DNA from: Ophthalmolycus amberensis
Lineage: Eukaryota > Chordata > Actinopteri > Perciformes > Zoarcidae
Direction of reading: 5' to 3'
DNA length: 64,000 bases
NCBI GenBank assembly: GCA_024529925.1
Contig: JAFEUB010000814.1
Location: forward strand, 1,875,501-1,939,500
Shown here: piece by piece, positions 1 through 13,717 of the stretch
Layout: every line of letters begins with the position of its first letter
How positions within the stretch are numbered: the stretch's first letter is position 1
The notes under the pieces: generated by a model
Database searches by the model: none
What the model saw: only the letters and a program-made list of their open reading frames with translations
What the model was told of the DNA's origin: nothing
Made by a program: the position numbers and the translations under genes

Positions 1-163
1 GATTATGAGACTACTACGATTCACAAACCTCTTGAGTCAGGGGATTAAGCAACAAGCATTTTCTCTTATTTTGGCAAATAAATGGACAATTTTATCTTTT
101 CAGAAGAAGACCCATAACTACATATAGCCTCACATATTTTTATTGCAGGTGTAACATAACGTG

Positions 164-165
<2 letters not shown>

Positions 166-213
<48 letters not shown>
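166..213. repeat. (TA)n microsatellite
   Basis: About 24 uninterrupted TA dinucleotides. It lies in what would be intron 1 of the tie1-like gene. Confidence 0.95.
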
Positions 214-216
<3 letters not shown>

Positions 217-998
217 GTTCAGTCAGTTCAGAAATCATAGTCACGTCTCAGAATCTCTAAAAAGTGATTTTTTTACTGCTTACTCTTCATTTAGCACAAT
301 TCAACTCAATTTCATTAAAATATCTGATGCAGGTTTTAACAGAAATGATAGTATTCTGATCCATAATCCTGTTTCTAAGATTACATTTAGCTCAAATGAA
401 TAACATCAGTTTGGAACATGTTCTAGACCAAATAAGTAAACCGTTTTTCTGATGTAGAATGCCATTAACTTATTTTAATACACCTGACACAGTTTACACA
501 AAATCCTGCTGCAAACCATCTCAACACATAAAGTGCTGTACAAAACCAGTATGTTCTGAATCTCATAGTGTATTCATTATGAAAGTGACTCTTTGACTTG
601 CAACATCTTACACACTGACATCTGAGATTGAGGAACTGCCCGCATGTACAAAAACAAAAAAGGGAATGTGATTCTTTGGAAAAAAAGGCCAAACCCAATA
701 ATGGTCAGTTTGTCCAGCATTCCTTCTCCCTGGTATTTAAGCCCAGATCCACAGAACAATGACAGGAAACATGGATGAGCTCCTGTTTCCCCAAAGGGTT
801 TAGACATCCACACTCTACATTCTGAGGGTATTTACGACTTTAATGAATTATCAAATTAATAAACAAGCAATTTATGTAGACTTAATTAAGTGGGGAATTG
901 TTATTTCTTAATATACGTAACGAAAATAAATGACGACTTTGATATTTTTGCTCCGTTTAAGAGCTATCCAAACAGCCTTAAAATAAGTTCCCACTTAC

Positions 999-1044
999 CT
1001 GATAAATCAAGGAAGCACAATACAAACACCCACAAAATCCTCAT
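999..1044 (-). CDS. tie1: First coding exon of a signal-peptide protein, probably tie1 (partial, runs off left edge)
   Basis: Read on the minus strand, an ATG at 1044-1042 opens 15 codons giving MRILWVFVLCFLDLS. The exon then ends in phase 1 at a consensus donor (CAG|GTAAGT, with the GT at 998-997). The peptide is a short N-terminus, a hydrophobic core and small/polar residues, which fits a cleavable signal peptide. Receptor tyrosine kinases such as TIE1 commonly have a short first exon that encodes only the signal peptide and ends in phase 1. The assignment to tie1 rests on position: in human, TIE1 lies head-to-head with C1orf210 and TMEM125 follows, and here this exon diverges from the c1orf210 homologue in the same way. 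No second exon (Ig-like domain) is recognisable in bases 1-990, so the remainder should lie beyond the window. The sequence alone would fit any secreted or type I membrane protein. Confidence 0.5.
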
Positions 1045-1376
1045 GGTATTTATAATCCTCATTAGGAAAAAGTTGTCGTTACTAAATCGTTTTTACGGGG
1101 AGCGCTGTACATCCGAAACGGTGACGCTGCGGCACGACGAGTGGTGCGCCTTTTTACGCATAACTTGGCGAATCAACCAGACGTCCAGTTCAGGTGTAAA
1201 ATCTCTTCGGCAATAACTACAGCGGTCCAGTATAGCTTTCAGAGATAGTAGCACGGCCCGTCACCATAAGTACAGAGTTGGACCTTCGGTAAAGCTCAGC
1301 TTTCTCTGGGTGGGGAAGGAAGGAAGAGCGTCACGAGACAGCGGAGGACTGCTGGCGCGCCAGACCTCCCCGATCC
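1045..1376 (-). promoter_or_regulatory. Putative promoter/5' UTR of the tie1-like exon
   Basis: The stretch just upstream (minus strand) of the signal-peptide exon is richer in CpG than its surroundings, with many CG dinucleotides between 1090 and 1370. It contains a cluster of GGAA cores at about 1315-1328 (plus strand GGGAAGGAAGGAAG), which are ETS-factor core motifs typical of endothelial promoters. A minus-strand ATTATAAATA stretch sits only about 10 bases before the ATG, too close to act as a TATA box for this start. The transcription start is not determinable by eye. Confidence 0.35.
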
Positions 1377-4300
1377 GACTAATGCTGCTTATGAGTTTAA
1401 ACTTTGTCACTTGATGTTTTAATACAATGCCAACCACCATGATTATCTATGCACACAATTAATTCTGTAATATATTACACCGTTTAAACAGTGACATTAT
1501 ACTCCATTTTTCGATTGGATAGTATTAACTATATTGGCTAAAATGTTATTGTAATATTTTTATTTATTTGTATTTCTGCCACAGGACTATTTTAGATATG
1601 TGTTGTAAGAAACATGGAGTGTGCAATGTTTCGTGAGGCATGTCAGACAGAGATTTAAAGATGTACGTTTTTGGAGAATTTAAGACTCCATTCCATCAAA
1701 ATCTACTACGTGCTGATAATTGTGTACACGACCACAATACTTTATACTACTTGATACGTTATATGAATTTGTGCGGCCAATACCGACACCTATGCATGCC
1801 CCATGTGTCCTCTATTGACATTGTATTTTATTGCTGCTTTTCTTTACTGTAAAACACCAAATGCAGCAGCAGCTGGTATCATGTTTTGCCAAATGCAACA
1901 GCTTTGTTCTTTCACTTCAATGAGTTAGCCTTTATGGCCAGCCTCCACTCTTCCCTCACTGTTAAAATCAGTCAGTCTCAGGACATTTTGAACAATATGC
2001 TTGTTGTGTCTAGTCTGCCATTTCTGGCCCAATCTTTGAAAAGTGCTGCACTGTCTCACTTTGAAGCACCCAGTTGGAAAAACTGCAGACGCCTTTTCTC
2101 ATTTTCTCTGCAAAAACTGTGGACTGATTTGATGTTTTCTTTACATTTCCTTGCGGCTTCAGACAATCAACTTGAAGTTGACTCAACTTCTTATTGTTTA
2201 AGATATCCTGTTTTCGATTTCAAGAGCTCACATGGATTTCTTTGGCCTGCAAAGAATATTCTGTTGTATGCTTAATTATCATAATAACACAGAATTAAGT
2301 AATATAATTATTTGCAAAGTGTGCGCACATTGATGTCTATTATGAAAAAGAAAATGATGTCAAATAGTGCATGAAAGATACACTGAAACCATAATCAAAG
2401 GACACGCCCTGCTGGTTCAATGAGCTGAGGTAAAAAGAGATCAAATTAAAACTGAAATGGGTACACCCACGTTGGAGCTGTTTCGTCTACAAATCACAGT
2501 GTTTCCATTTGGACTTTTTGCAAACAAAGGGTCTTGGCCTGTTACTGTGACCTGTGTAGCTCAGAAGCCAGAACTATTTATTTCAAAAGAACATCTTATT
2601 TCCTCTCTCACTTCAAAAACTCCCACTGACAGGAATGGGCTTAACAGTGAGAACAATGAAACTGAACTGTCAAGAGCAGACTGCTAACTGCACAGTTCTG
2701 GCAGCACATGCTTATGTACAATGTAGTCAAAAGCTTATAATAAAACTGTATGCAAGCAACAAACTGTGTTTTAAAACTAGTCTTGAATTAAAGCAATTTT
2801 CTGATAAAATTATTGCAGGTTTTGCAGAATGTTGTAGACTCTGGGATTAAAGTTTAAGGATTCAAATGAGGAGAGGAGCAAAGGAAGGAGTGCAAATAGA
2901 GAAAAGATTGAAAAGTGCTGTATGCACACAACTTAGTGGAGCCTCTATTGGAAGCCAAAGGGAAAAAGACCAAAGGCTGGGTCAACACAGACGCTCTGCT
3001 ATCAGGAGCCAGAAACCAGGGGTGGTTTTGTGTGAGTATGTATATGTGCATGAGCACGTGCGTTCATATGTGATGGTGCATTGATGTGAAACTATAGTGT
3101 ATGTATATAGAGTACTTTGTGTGTGTCCATGCATGTGTATATAAAGGAAATGATTCTGCAGGGTGGAGGACACTCTGTGCTCCTCAGACGTTAGCCATTG
3201 TATACAAAAGTCTTTGTTGCCCTGGAGTAATTATGAAGTGTGTTTGTTGTTAAAGTGACCAGCGCTTGCTTTATGATATTATCAGATAAAGGCTTACTGC
3301 TCAGTGTGTCTGCTGGCCAAGTTCAAAAAGCACAATATTGCTTCCCCAGTTATAACAACAGCGCAACAAACAATCTTGAACAATCTTGTTCAACCCTGCA
3401 AATAATCAAAGAAAGAAAGAGGATGTGCTGTTTCTTAAGCTGAAGGCAAAAGAGCATAAATGGGGTTCCTTTCAAAGGTGTATGTGTTTCAATATTTGAT
3501 TGCTTTTAAAATACTGTAACAACAATGAAATAAATCCATGACTTAATGTAAAAACAATGCTATGACACGTTTTGGTGACAATGGGTTGGGTCATGCAACC
3601 AGCCAGCTGTGTATGGTATTAAAATTGAACACCTTGTGTCTAAGCTTGTCCGGAATATTTTTGGTTCCTATTCTTGAGCATCATTATTCACAAATTCCAT
3701 TTTGAAAAGTCATTGTCGGGAAATATCACCTAAATTGTGTCAAAATGTTACAGCAGCACGCTCCCAAGTATGTTTTAGCTGTTTCTGACATTTTGTTGTG
3801 GTTGCAGTGGAGGTGGTGATGGCAAAGCTGGGGGTGTCTGGAAGTGAGACCGGCAACAGAGGCGGGAGGTCTCTGAGACTTTGTGAGAAAGTTTGTATTA
3901 AATTCCCATTTCCTCTCATTGTGTGGCGATCTGGCCCGGCTCCACACGCACTGATCCTGCTGGGCCCTGGGAGCCTAAGCAAGGGTGTCACTCACACCTC
4001 TTAGGCCCCTTAATTCCCCCCTCAATTCCTCCCAAACTGCACTTACAAACCCCTGACCTCCTCCATCCCAACATACCTCATGTTGCCTGATAAAGAAACC
4101 CTTCCCAAGGATCATGGAGACCATGAAAGACACAAATCATGTGTGAGTGTTCGCTTGAGAGTGTGATTACATGAACGTGTGTGTGTGTGTGTGTGTGAGA
4201 GAAACGTGTTTTAAGCGATAGGGTAAAGATGATGAAAGACACATAGATACAGACACAGATTTTGAGATACATTACGTGTGTGAGCATTTATGGTATAGTT

Positions 4301-4689
4301 AAAGAACCCCGTCTTAGAAAGTGGGATTTCCGCAAAGACAAAGTACACTAAAGCCTTGATCATTTCAGTGTTATGTCTATGGAGGTTGTGAATGTGTTTT
4401 TAAAAGCAAGGAGATTCCTACATGGTGGCAAACTGCCACACTATCTTCCAAGCTCCATTTTCCACCGGAGTTGGGCCAATGACCTGCATTTCTGACTGTA
4501 GCCACTATGCAATCCAAACACGTTCTCACCCCAACGCGTCAAATAATGCTGACCAAGCTGCGGTATCTGACACATTGGGAGTCAGAACAAGTTGGTAATG
4601 AGTTGAGTGCCGTTCGTCGGGGATTGAGAATGACCCCAGTTCCCAGCTGTTGCTGACGGTGAGGCTCTCGGCGATTGCAATGTTTAGTT

Positions 4690-5100
4690 TTTCACTTTGG
4701 TCCAGACTAAAAGTATCTCAACAAATACTAAATGGATAGCCATGAAATTTGATATCCCTGGTGACCAGTTGATAAAGCTCAATGACTTTGGTGATCCACT
4801 GACTGGACTTCTTCTCTAGCGTCACCCTGAGGTTGATATTTGTAGTTTAAGTAACATTTCTCAACAATTATCGGATGGATCGTCATGAAATTTGGTACAG
4901 ACAGTTATGTCTCCCTCAGGATGAATTGTAAAGTCTTTGTTGATCTTAACTCTTCATCTAGCGCCATTATTAGTTTTAAATTCCCATTTCTCCAATACTT
5001 TGGTTTATGACCAAATACCTAAAAAACTAATGACATTTTCGTCAACAGCTGTACATAAGGCAAATATTTTACAGGCATGCAAACACATTTGGGAGATGCA
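4690..5100 (+). repeat. Dispersed repeat family A, copy 1
   Basis: It contains the repeating core GGATNGNCATGAAATTTGG followed by TACAGAC, and later a TTTATGACCAAATACCT block. The same ordered blocks recur at 23390-23700, 26215-26640 (minus), 54915-55215 and 56935-57620. It resembles an interspersed non-coding repeat I associate with perch-like fish genomes. Within this copy the CATGAAATTTG block occurs twice (about 4741 and 4885), so the family has internal duplication. Confidence 0.7.
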
Positions 5101-5532
5101 GCACTAAAATAATGATTTAGGATATTGAACTACCTCATTGACCAAAGCATGACAAATGGTTCCCAACCTTTGTCACATGTCGCTTCCTTTTCTCTCCCAT
5201 ACTTTCTCCCCATACGTCACTTTCCACTGTATAGGCCTACTTTCTCACAAAGAACAACTTCCATTAAAGCAACCCTAAGTGGAACATGTCGCCAATAGAT
5301 GGATCAACACATACCCGGAATACCCGGAAATGATTTGACAATGGACTAGAATATACAAAGTCAGCATGGCCACAGGGTGAGCAGCAGGATGTGCACAGTT
5401 GATGAGATACAGTAGGAGTTGTAGACTACGTGCCATGTCATCTTATCTTTGTAAGATAATATACCTCTAGATGATATAAATATGAACGTGTACTTGTAAG
5501 TATATACACATTCATAATCCTTCACCTCTATA

Positions 5533-5534
<2 letters not shown>

Positions 5535-5570
<36 letters not shown>
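5535..5570. repeat. (AC)18 microsatellite
   Basis: Uninterrupted AC dinucleotide array. Confidence 0.95.
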
Positions 5571-5574
<4 letters not shown>

Positions 5575-8500
5575 CCCTCCCAAAGCAGCAGAAGTTTGGG
5601 AGGGAGATACAAAGTGAGATACTGACAAGTTCCCTATCGAAGTACTTGGCCTCCATCTCTTCCATTACAATATATAATCTCATCACCATTACAACATGAT
5701 GAGTCAAGACCTGCCCTTTAAAGACATGCTCAATGTCATGGGCATAATGTTGAATAAATTCCAGTTAGCAGAGATGGTATTAGCTTTCAAATATTCTGAT
5801 AGCTCTGTTGATAACGTATAACCAATGGACAGACTGATATCATACAGATATAGACAGCAAGTGTCAAAAATTGTGAGAGGAAAGAAAATGGACAAGGAAA
5901 TGTCGAAAAATGCAGCGACAGTCCAGCCACTCAGGAAGGGTTTTCAGGGAAATAAGTAGAGAGGGACTAACAGGAAGACATCAATCTTCTTTTTTTCTTT
6001 TAAATTGGAGATTTGCAAGTTCCGAAACTTTAGGAACGTTATAAACAATCATCATAGTACTCTTTGAAATGTGAATTGCATAAACAATGCTGACCTAACA
6101 GTATGTTGATGGACGTATTTAAACCCTACAGTGTTACACTTTGACCTTGAAATCGTGTAAAACAGTTACTGGTGTTTCTGGCTGATGAAACATGTGTCTG
6201 TATATAAGGACTAAGATCCTGGGTGAATAATAGATGAGTGTACTTGCATGACAATGTGTACTAATGGCAGCATATAAATCAATAACAGCGCTTCAAACCA
6301 TGCAGTTCCAACATATGAAGCTAACAATTTATTTTAGCCATAACAGTAGTTTTATTAAGTTTATCACTTAACCATCCAATAACTACTGTATACCTGCTGG
6401 TTTGTGTTACATTTAGCTCTATCTCTATTTCTTCATAGATTTTCTTGAATATTTGTATTTTACACACACTCTTCACACACAAATGTAATCGGGGTGAAGT
6501 AACATGTTCCTAAACTTTCTCTTCCTGTCCATTCATCAGTCCCACACTGGAAAAAACAATATGCCCCCCCCCCCCCCCCCACCAACCTCTAGTCTCCCAA
6601 TCTGCCTCCTGGGGTGAGGCTGGGGCACTGAGAATGGGGATGTGGTGATCTGGGTCCATCACCAGATGCAGAGCAGGGTGAGAGAGCAGCCGGACACCAA
6701 ACAAACCCTCCATGCAGTCAGGGATGTTGATGGGTGTTGATGTTATTTCCACTACTGACCTTGTGAAGGTACTGCACATACACAGCCGCACACACCTCAT
6801 TACTGGTGTTTTGGAAAGCCTCTGGATCACTAAGGAAGCCCTAATCATAACAGCATGTAGTCGACCAGTAGAGTGGGTTTAATGTGAAGAGGCTTCCTCC
6901 AGTAGGATCATGTAGGATGACATGATTTCAGACAGTCAGCACACTCAGCAAGATAAAAAGTAAAAGGAGAGTGGGGTAAAAAAGCTGCATGTCTCACATT
7001 GTCACGACAATGGCACAGACAGTTTTATTTTCTACTCTGTTAGCCAATGCCAGATGCTAAACATTGGAACAGCTGCTTTTTTCATTGCTATTATTATGCT
7101 AGTTAGTGCAAAATCCTAATTAAAGAAATAAAGTATCTGTCCCATTGGAACATGCGTATCAAGGAAATTGTGGAAAGGGAGTGGTATTAAATCCAGCCGA
7201 CATGCCTGGAATATTGCAGGCGTGTTTAAGGAAGTTGGATAACACCCTGGGAGTGATGTGCTGAAAGGCAGAAAAATGCAAGAGCAGAGACTTTGTGCAG
7301 AAGTGCTTTAAGAGCACAGTTGTAGATGCCCCAGGAGAACTATTCAACATGGTGTTACCCGGGGAAATGATGTGAGATGATGACTTCAAATGATAAAATA
7401 TTGGTCCGTGAAAGTTAAAGAAAGCAGGGAAAGCAAGGAAATAGAGACAGATAAAGAGAGATGGATGGGCTGTTGTTGCTTGTCCACAGTGTCCAGAGAA
7501 CTTGAGCCAGATTCAGGAAGAGGTACTGCTGCTGGAGGCTGATATGTGTGTGAAGGAAGTGGAGGGAGCGCAGGGGCAGGAATCACCCTACAGGCAGGAA
7601 AAGGCCTGTGGAGGCGGCGGCGGGGGTGGAGGTGGAGGGTCTCGGCTCCTGTCTGATAGCTGTTTGCTCAACACACACCGACTCAAACACACAGACATGC
7701 TCACACAGTTTTGCAGTCGTTCCCATCAGCCAAGCGAGTAAGAAGGACACAGCAAGAGAGAGCCGGGTGGCTGCTGGTGCCAAAGCATGCACGCACCCGC
7801 ACTCAATGAAGACGTTGGTTTGAAACATTTTCTTACATGCTACACAGTGTCGCTCTGCATACAATAGCTCTGATAAAGTGCAAGCCCTGTGGGAGATGCA
7901 GTTTTTTTTTAAGAAATGCAACATTCTTTGTGCTTCCATTGGAATTAAGTGTGGGAAGGCATCTGTTTAAAAAGATTATTCATTGGTTTGGCGCGACTGA
8001 ACAAGTTCAAACCACAGTGATTCTTGATTCTTGCCCTAATCACAGATTAATTATTCAGGCTTTGAGATAACTCTTCACAAGGAGTTATCTTGCAAAAACA
8101 CAAAAAAATCACAATATAGATATTTTATAACAGTGTGAACAAAACCATGTCAGCTGAACTAGGTTCCTGCGTTATGGACTCCTGCATTGACCACCCCAGC
8201 ATTTGCAGACATAAATGGCATGCTATTTAAGCTTTCTAGAGGCTTCCATCCAAAATGCATGAGAATGGATCCATCTTGGGATTTAAAAAGTAGCAAACAG
8301 CTAAATGTGTGTATTGGTTTGAAGCCAACTAGTGTGCGCCTCTAAATGATTCCCTACTGCACACAGACTGAACCCCTGTCGAGGAAGCACAGATCTCTTC
8401 TGCAGGGCTAACCTGAAAAAGTAGTATTTCTTTCATATGAGTCATTATCACCACCATATGAGACCTTTGGAACACAAATTCCTTGCTGAACCATTACTGA

Positions 8501-9699
8501 ATCATGCAGCACGCTCACTTTACGCATAAATATTCTCACAACATTCACCAAGGGATTAGAAATATGCACAGTTGGTTCTTATAAAAACTGACTTTTACAT
8601 CAATCTCCCCAAGTTCTCCCTAAGATCTGCAGTAACCAGGCAATGGTGCAACACATGGAGTCGCTGATATTCTTAATACAGCTATGACTTTACACTTCCA
8701 CTTGTGTGTTTCTGTGCCTGTGACATTTGTCTGCAGCGAGTTTATCAGTCAGCGTATTGTTAGTCTTTTAGAGTGCGTTCACACAACCATGACATCCAAA
8801 ACAAACAGCAGGATATTACAGACTATGATTAACAAGCCATTTGGATAAATCATTGTCCTCACGAGGGAAGCATTCAGGTAATTAAACATGGGCTTGAATG
8901 CTTTTGGTATCCAGCTTTAAGTTTGACTTCACTTTCATCCACCTTGAAGAGTAAGAAGTCAAACAAAATAAACACCCCCACCATTAAAGAGAGAAACTAG
9001 TAATATCCATGTCTTTCTACAGTTTTACACCTGCAAGACGTGGCAGAAACTCAAGACAAACAAAGACAGACTCTTCCCACTGCAGGTTAGTGAGTCAAGG
9101 AAATCTTACATTCGATGAAATTAGATGAAATTTAAACAACCTTTATGTTGAAAGTGGGTGAAGCGCATTTCACATTGATTAATACAATTAGAGCCCAGAT
9201 ATAAAGCATCACATTTAACATACAACTCATTGCAAGAATGAGAATGAGAATAATGGCTTTAAATAAAACTGCAGCTGTTTCATAAACAGATTTACAGATG
9301 TGCAGGGAGCCTCGCTCACATTATCATATTTCCAGATGGCGCTTACATATGGACTCACAAAAATGTGCACAATTTGCATCTGTCACCTTGTAAAATTGAC
9401 ACTTCAGTGGATGCACATCACAATGGCTGCAGCAGGGGATTTCATAAGAGGGAAGAAAAAAATCATTTGAGCCTGCTGCGCGTCTCTTCTTGACGCTTAA
9501 TCACCAGGCGTGTTTGTCACATAGCTCTTCCTCAAACAACCGTCCATTGTTATGTACAGTGTGACACGTGTTGTTATTTTCCTCCTCTTAAAAGACTTAA
9601 CAAGGCCTTCACATCTTGCCCACAGAGGGGCCTTGACATCAGACCCAACCTCCACCACTTCACTGAGAGGACAAACAGTAAACATCCCATGGTAGAAAA

Positions 9700-9731
9700 A
9701 AGGAGGAGGAGGAGGGGGGGGGGGGGGGGGG
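9700..9731 (+). repeat. GGA repeat running into an 18-base poly-G tract
   Basis: Several AGG/GGA units lead into G at 9714-9731. The plus strand could form a G-quadruplex, and length is likely unstable and error-prone in assembly. Confidence 0.9.
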
Positions 9732-10024
9732 AGTCCCTGATCTCCTCCAAAAGTCTTATCCAGAATCTGAATACAGCTGGTGTCACTAATGACCTTGTTT
9801 ATGTTCGTCCAAATGGACGGAAGACATTACCATCAAAACATTTGACATGAAATATGCATCCAAATCTTAATCATTTTGAAAAATATGAACTAAAATACCT
9901 TTCCGGGAAGACAATGATCACAGCTACAGCTGTCTAGATGTCATTTTTTCCTGGGCACAAGGTCACATTTACTTTCTATCCGTAAATGTTACATTAGCGA
10001 TTGTGCACCTTTCCTTGTTCGACC

Positions 10025-10270
10025 GTTGTGTCATGTACAGTGTGGAGCATGGTGGAGCATTTCGCAGCTTAAAGAGACAAATATTTCTCTCATGAGTTGG
10101 TGGAGCGCAAAATAGAGCTAAAAGTAGAGTGCATATTACACTTAAGTTGGACACAAACACAACTTTAAATGAATGCTATACTCTCCATACACTCGGTGTG
10201 TAAATAAGCAACTCTCTACTAACAAGATGAAAAGCGATATCGAGTCTGTTGTGATAACAGCTTGTTTTTG
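10025..10270 (+). repeat. Dispersed repeat family C, copy 1
   Basis: Blocks such as GGTGGAGCATTT, GAGTTGGTGGAG, TTGGACACAAAC, AAATGAATGCTA and TGTGTAAATAAGCAACTC occur in this order. Matching blocks recur near 29600-29745, and a 5' fragment (CTGCAGACAGACAAAG, then GCAACTAGCT) is at 15865-15905. It is non-coding. Confidence 0.6.
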
Positions 10271-11249
10271 CTGCCCCCAAGTGTTCAAAACATCCCTGAA
10301 CGCATGTTAAATAAATAATATATTACTTATACTTATCCCAATTCAACTCTATACTTTTCTGCAATGACCAAATTTACCCACAGTGATCATAAAATTATAA
10401 TTTTTGCTATCGATGAACAGGTCTTTTTTGTTAAAGATAATGAATAGAAAAAGCATGACATGACATGAATCCAACAGCCAAACAACAGCAAACAGCCCCC
10501 AGTATCTGTGGTGGGAATCCCCTACTGTTTCTTACAGCTGATGCTGAGTTATCATTTTACTGTCCCAACCCATCCTTGTCCCTGCCATCTGCCCCAAGAC
10601 ATGCAGCTGAAGCATCCTGGAACATATGGAGGAAGGGAAGGAGGAAGAGTCAGGGAGGGAGATGTAAAGATGCAGAGTGGCCAGGAAGTGCCCCTATTGT
10701 TTTCAGGGTCACCTCGCTTTTCCTTTCACAGCCACCAGAGGTCTGCTCTCTTCCCTCGGGCTGCACGTCTTAAACAAACAAAACTGTATCTTGTCTGATT
10801 TCCTCCCTCATCTGAAAAGGACTGAGGGGAGGGTTTACATTTTAGATAAACAAAGCAAAGGCGTGGCTCCTGGCAGGCATACATACTAACTAAACTCCTC
10901 TCACACTCACACACACACACTACAAGAGTGAAAAGACATACAAAGCAGATTACAAACAAGATTATTTGATTACCCACTGGAACTGCAGCTGCACTAACAG
11001 CAAATATATTTGCAAACCAAACAGGTTTGACTGGTTGCTCAGGGCTTCACTTGTAAACGCACACTGGCAGTTATCATTTAAAAACGTGACATATTGCTAA
11101 TAGTTTACCTCTTCCTGGTTTGGCACCTCTGAGTGACAACATTGGCCCTGACCAGGTCTGCTGTGCCATTGGCCAGGGAGACTCAACAGTAGGCGGGAGG
11201 GAGTACACCTTAGTTAGAAAGTTACTCATTAACTTGTCCTTCTGGGAAG

Positions 11250-11405
11250 TAACTGCAGAGCACACCTCGTTCAACCTTTGCACAACATTTCTCCATTTTA
11301 CAGAGGAGGCAACAACAACAAAAAAGAGGCTGATGTGAAATGTGAGAGCGGACAGACAACAGGTGAACTCGCTGAAGCTAGAAGAAACCACAGACAGGTG
11401 ATCAG
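11250..11405 (+). other. Candidate non-coding first exon of c1orf210
   Basis: A textbook donor (CAG|GTAAGA) follows base 11405 on the plus strand, preceded by about 150 bases without a long reading frame in keeping with a 5' UTR. A candidate acceptor for the next exon is at 14832 (a pyrimidine-rich tract ending GACAG), 240 bases before the c1orf210 start codon. The left end of this exon is a guess, and the link to c1orf210 is inferred from strand and position only. Confidence 0.25.
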
Positions 11406-12654
11406 GTAAGACTGAAAATGAACAACATGCTGCTCTTCTAAATGTGGGAGCTGCAGTTCACAGACGCTGTTGCACTATGTAAAGATCGCACACGACGGTC
11501 TTGACTTTCTTGTTGGGATACAGCTTATCTTGTGAACTGTTTGCAATAATTACCAATGTACTAAAATGTCACAACATGCTGGTAAATGTGCTCAGTATAT
11601 GCTTCAAAACCGTATATTCGTAGATAGGTTTATTTTGGGGTTTTAGCCAAATAGGAGGACAGACTGAAGAAGACGCTGCCACTAAAATGTACTACGTAAT
11701 AGACCTAATTGATACATTTGGAGCACCGCAACAAATGAAATCATGATGTATAATGTTCTACGTTGCAGTTATTCAGTGCTGTAGCAGTTCATGAAGGCCG
11801 TTCTTCCTCAATACAGAAAAGACACATCGCCAAAGTGTTTTCATTTCAGTGACCTGCTAGCCAAACCTTTTCCTGCACCTGTGTCATGTTGGCCACTTGC
11901 TGTTTTCACCCAAAACAGTAACGCACCATTAGCAGCCTACACTCTCGCTTTGTTTTTATTGTCTTTTCACTCTTTGAGAAGCACACATTCAGATCTACAG
12001 GGTACATGTTATAAAGGAGCCATCTTTAAAGATCATAGTGTGTGGTCATGATGCAAGTTAGTGTGTTGTTCAATTAGCTAAACGTTAATATGGCCGGCTG
12101 TTACTCATTGTGTGGGGTCTCTCTGTTGACACTATTACTCCAGGGCTGAAAGGCAAAAAACTAACATGACATTTGAGGACACTTAACTTAATTATGGCCT
12201 TGCTTCAATTTAAACTTAAAAGGGAAGAAAAGTACAACAGTTGAATACGTATTCATGCAGGCTATGTGGTTTACAGTGTGTGCTTTTAATAATCACGCTC
12301 ATAAACAATGTCTCTGTCAGCTGACCTTATGCCATTATCCTTGACAAACAATAGCACGGTGCAGCCCGACTCCTCCAGAACATTTTCAAAGCGAGACAGA
12401 AGTACCGATCTTGGCAGTGGAATAAGAGGGAGGCTTGCTGCAAGTCGCTCTGTGGCTTGCTGGGTTGAGGGTGAACAGAAGGACGTCTCTTTGATTTTCT
12501 GCGGTGTATCACAAATGAGATGGTTCTTTTATACAAATGAGTATTTGGCACCTCTTTGGGCGAAATATTGGACACTTTGGCCCTAAAACCATCTGAGAAG
12601 TTTGAGGAAAATGTGTTATTGGTTACAGATGCTTATAACTCGAACAAGGGGCCA

Positions 12655-12800
12655 CGAGACGCTACAGCGGTCAAATACATGTAGTGGAGTAAGAAGTACA
12701 ATATTTACTCCTGAATTGCAATTAAAAAATTGAAATAAAAAGTTGCACAGTACTCAAGAAAGAAATTTCCTCAAAGTTGTATTGAAGTTCAGTACTCATT
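12655..12800 (-). repeat. Dispersed repeat family E, fragment (minus orientation)
   Basis: Contains GTAGTGGAGTAAGAAGTA and AAGTTGTATTGAAGTTCAGTACTC. These are reverse complements of the 5' part of the family copied at 38310-38745, where the plus strand reads ACTTCACTAC and CAGGTACTACTTTAC. Confidence 0.55.
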
Positions 12801-13717
12801 AAATGTGCACAAGTTGACATCTCCACCAGCATAATCAAATTTCAAACCCTAAAACTGTTAACAGTTAATTTTCCTGTTCAAAGGAATGTGATCACACCGA
12901 ACGAGAAGAATCTAATTTTGATGTTTAATTCAGTTTGATGACATGTTTCACCCCCTCTGGCCATCATTAGTGTCTATGAACTGACACTGAACTCACAATA
13001 TGGGGCACTGAAACAAAGAATGACTAAGAAAAACTGACTTCTCCCTTTGAGAATGAGATTCAAACGCAGACAAAGATGCAAATGTAGCCTCTTACACATG
13101 CGCGCTCACATACAAACACTTCGGTGCGCAGAAGCGCTCGCTACATCTGACACACATAGATTCCTTCTCTCCTATAACTCCCGGTGCTGTGCTGCTTGGT
13201 TTGTATATTTTGTGGTGCTTTGCATGCGTGAGGACAGAACAGGAAGAGACAAAGGCAGCTGTTGGTGTGTTTACAGCCAACACTGCCAATCAGTAGCTGT
13301 TTATGAATTATTTATGGCCTGAAAGAGTCACTAGCTTTTCCATTCACTGTTGTTTTTTCCATACATCCAAAGATGCACTTAATGGTCCCCTCAATAAATA
13401 TCTTGTAAACAAGCTCAGTAATAGTGTTTGATGTTGATTCAAACCAGATTGCCTTTTTAGTTTAGAGAGTATGATAAAAAAATAAAAAAAAGTCATTATT
13501 ATATACCCAAAATCTTACTCGTTGCCAGTGTTCTGGTACATTTTGTACAAAGAAAAAAACAAATAAGTTCAATGAAATCTTAAATAAAGAGGTAAAAATG
13601 GAACACCGAAGTATGGTTTACATTTTGTACCGTGTCATTTGCAAGTGCCTTCAGTGTTGATTGTACCAAGACTGGGGATTATACAAACTAATGACATTGT
13701 GTTTATTGGTGAGCTTT

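Noticed and set aside
465..813. Minus-strand frames considered as tie1 exon 2
   Set aside because: No Ig-like signature (Cys/Trp spacing) or fitting acceptor was found, so these are probably intronic.
1886..2275. 129-aa plus-strand open frame
   Set aside because: Hydrophobic-rich but without domain or homologue, and with no splice or promoter context; likely chance.
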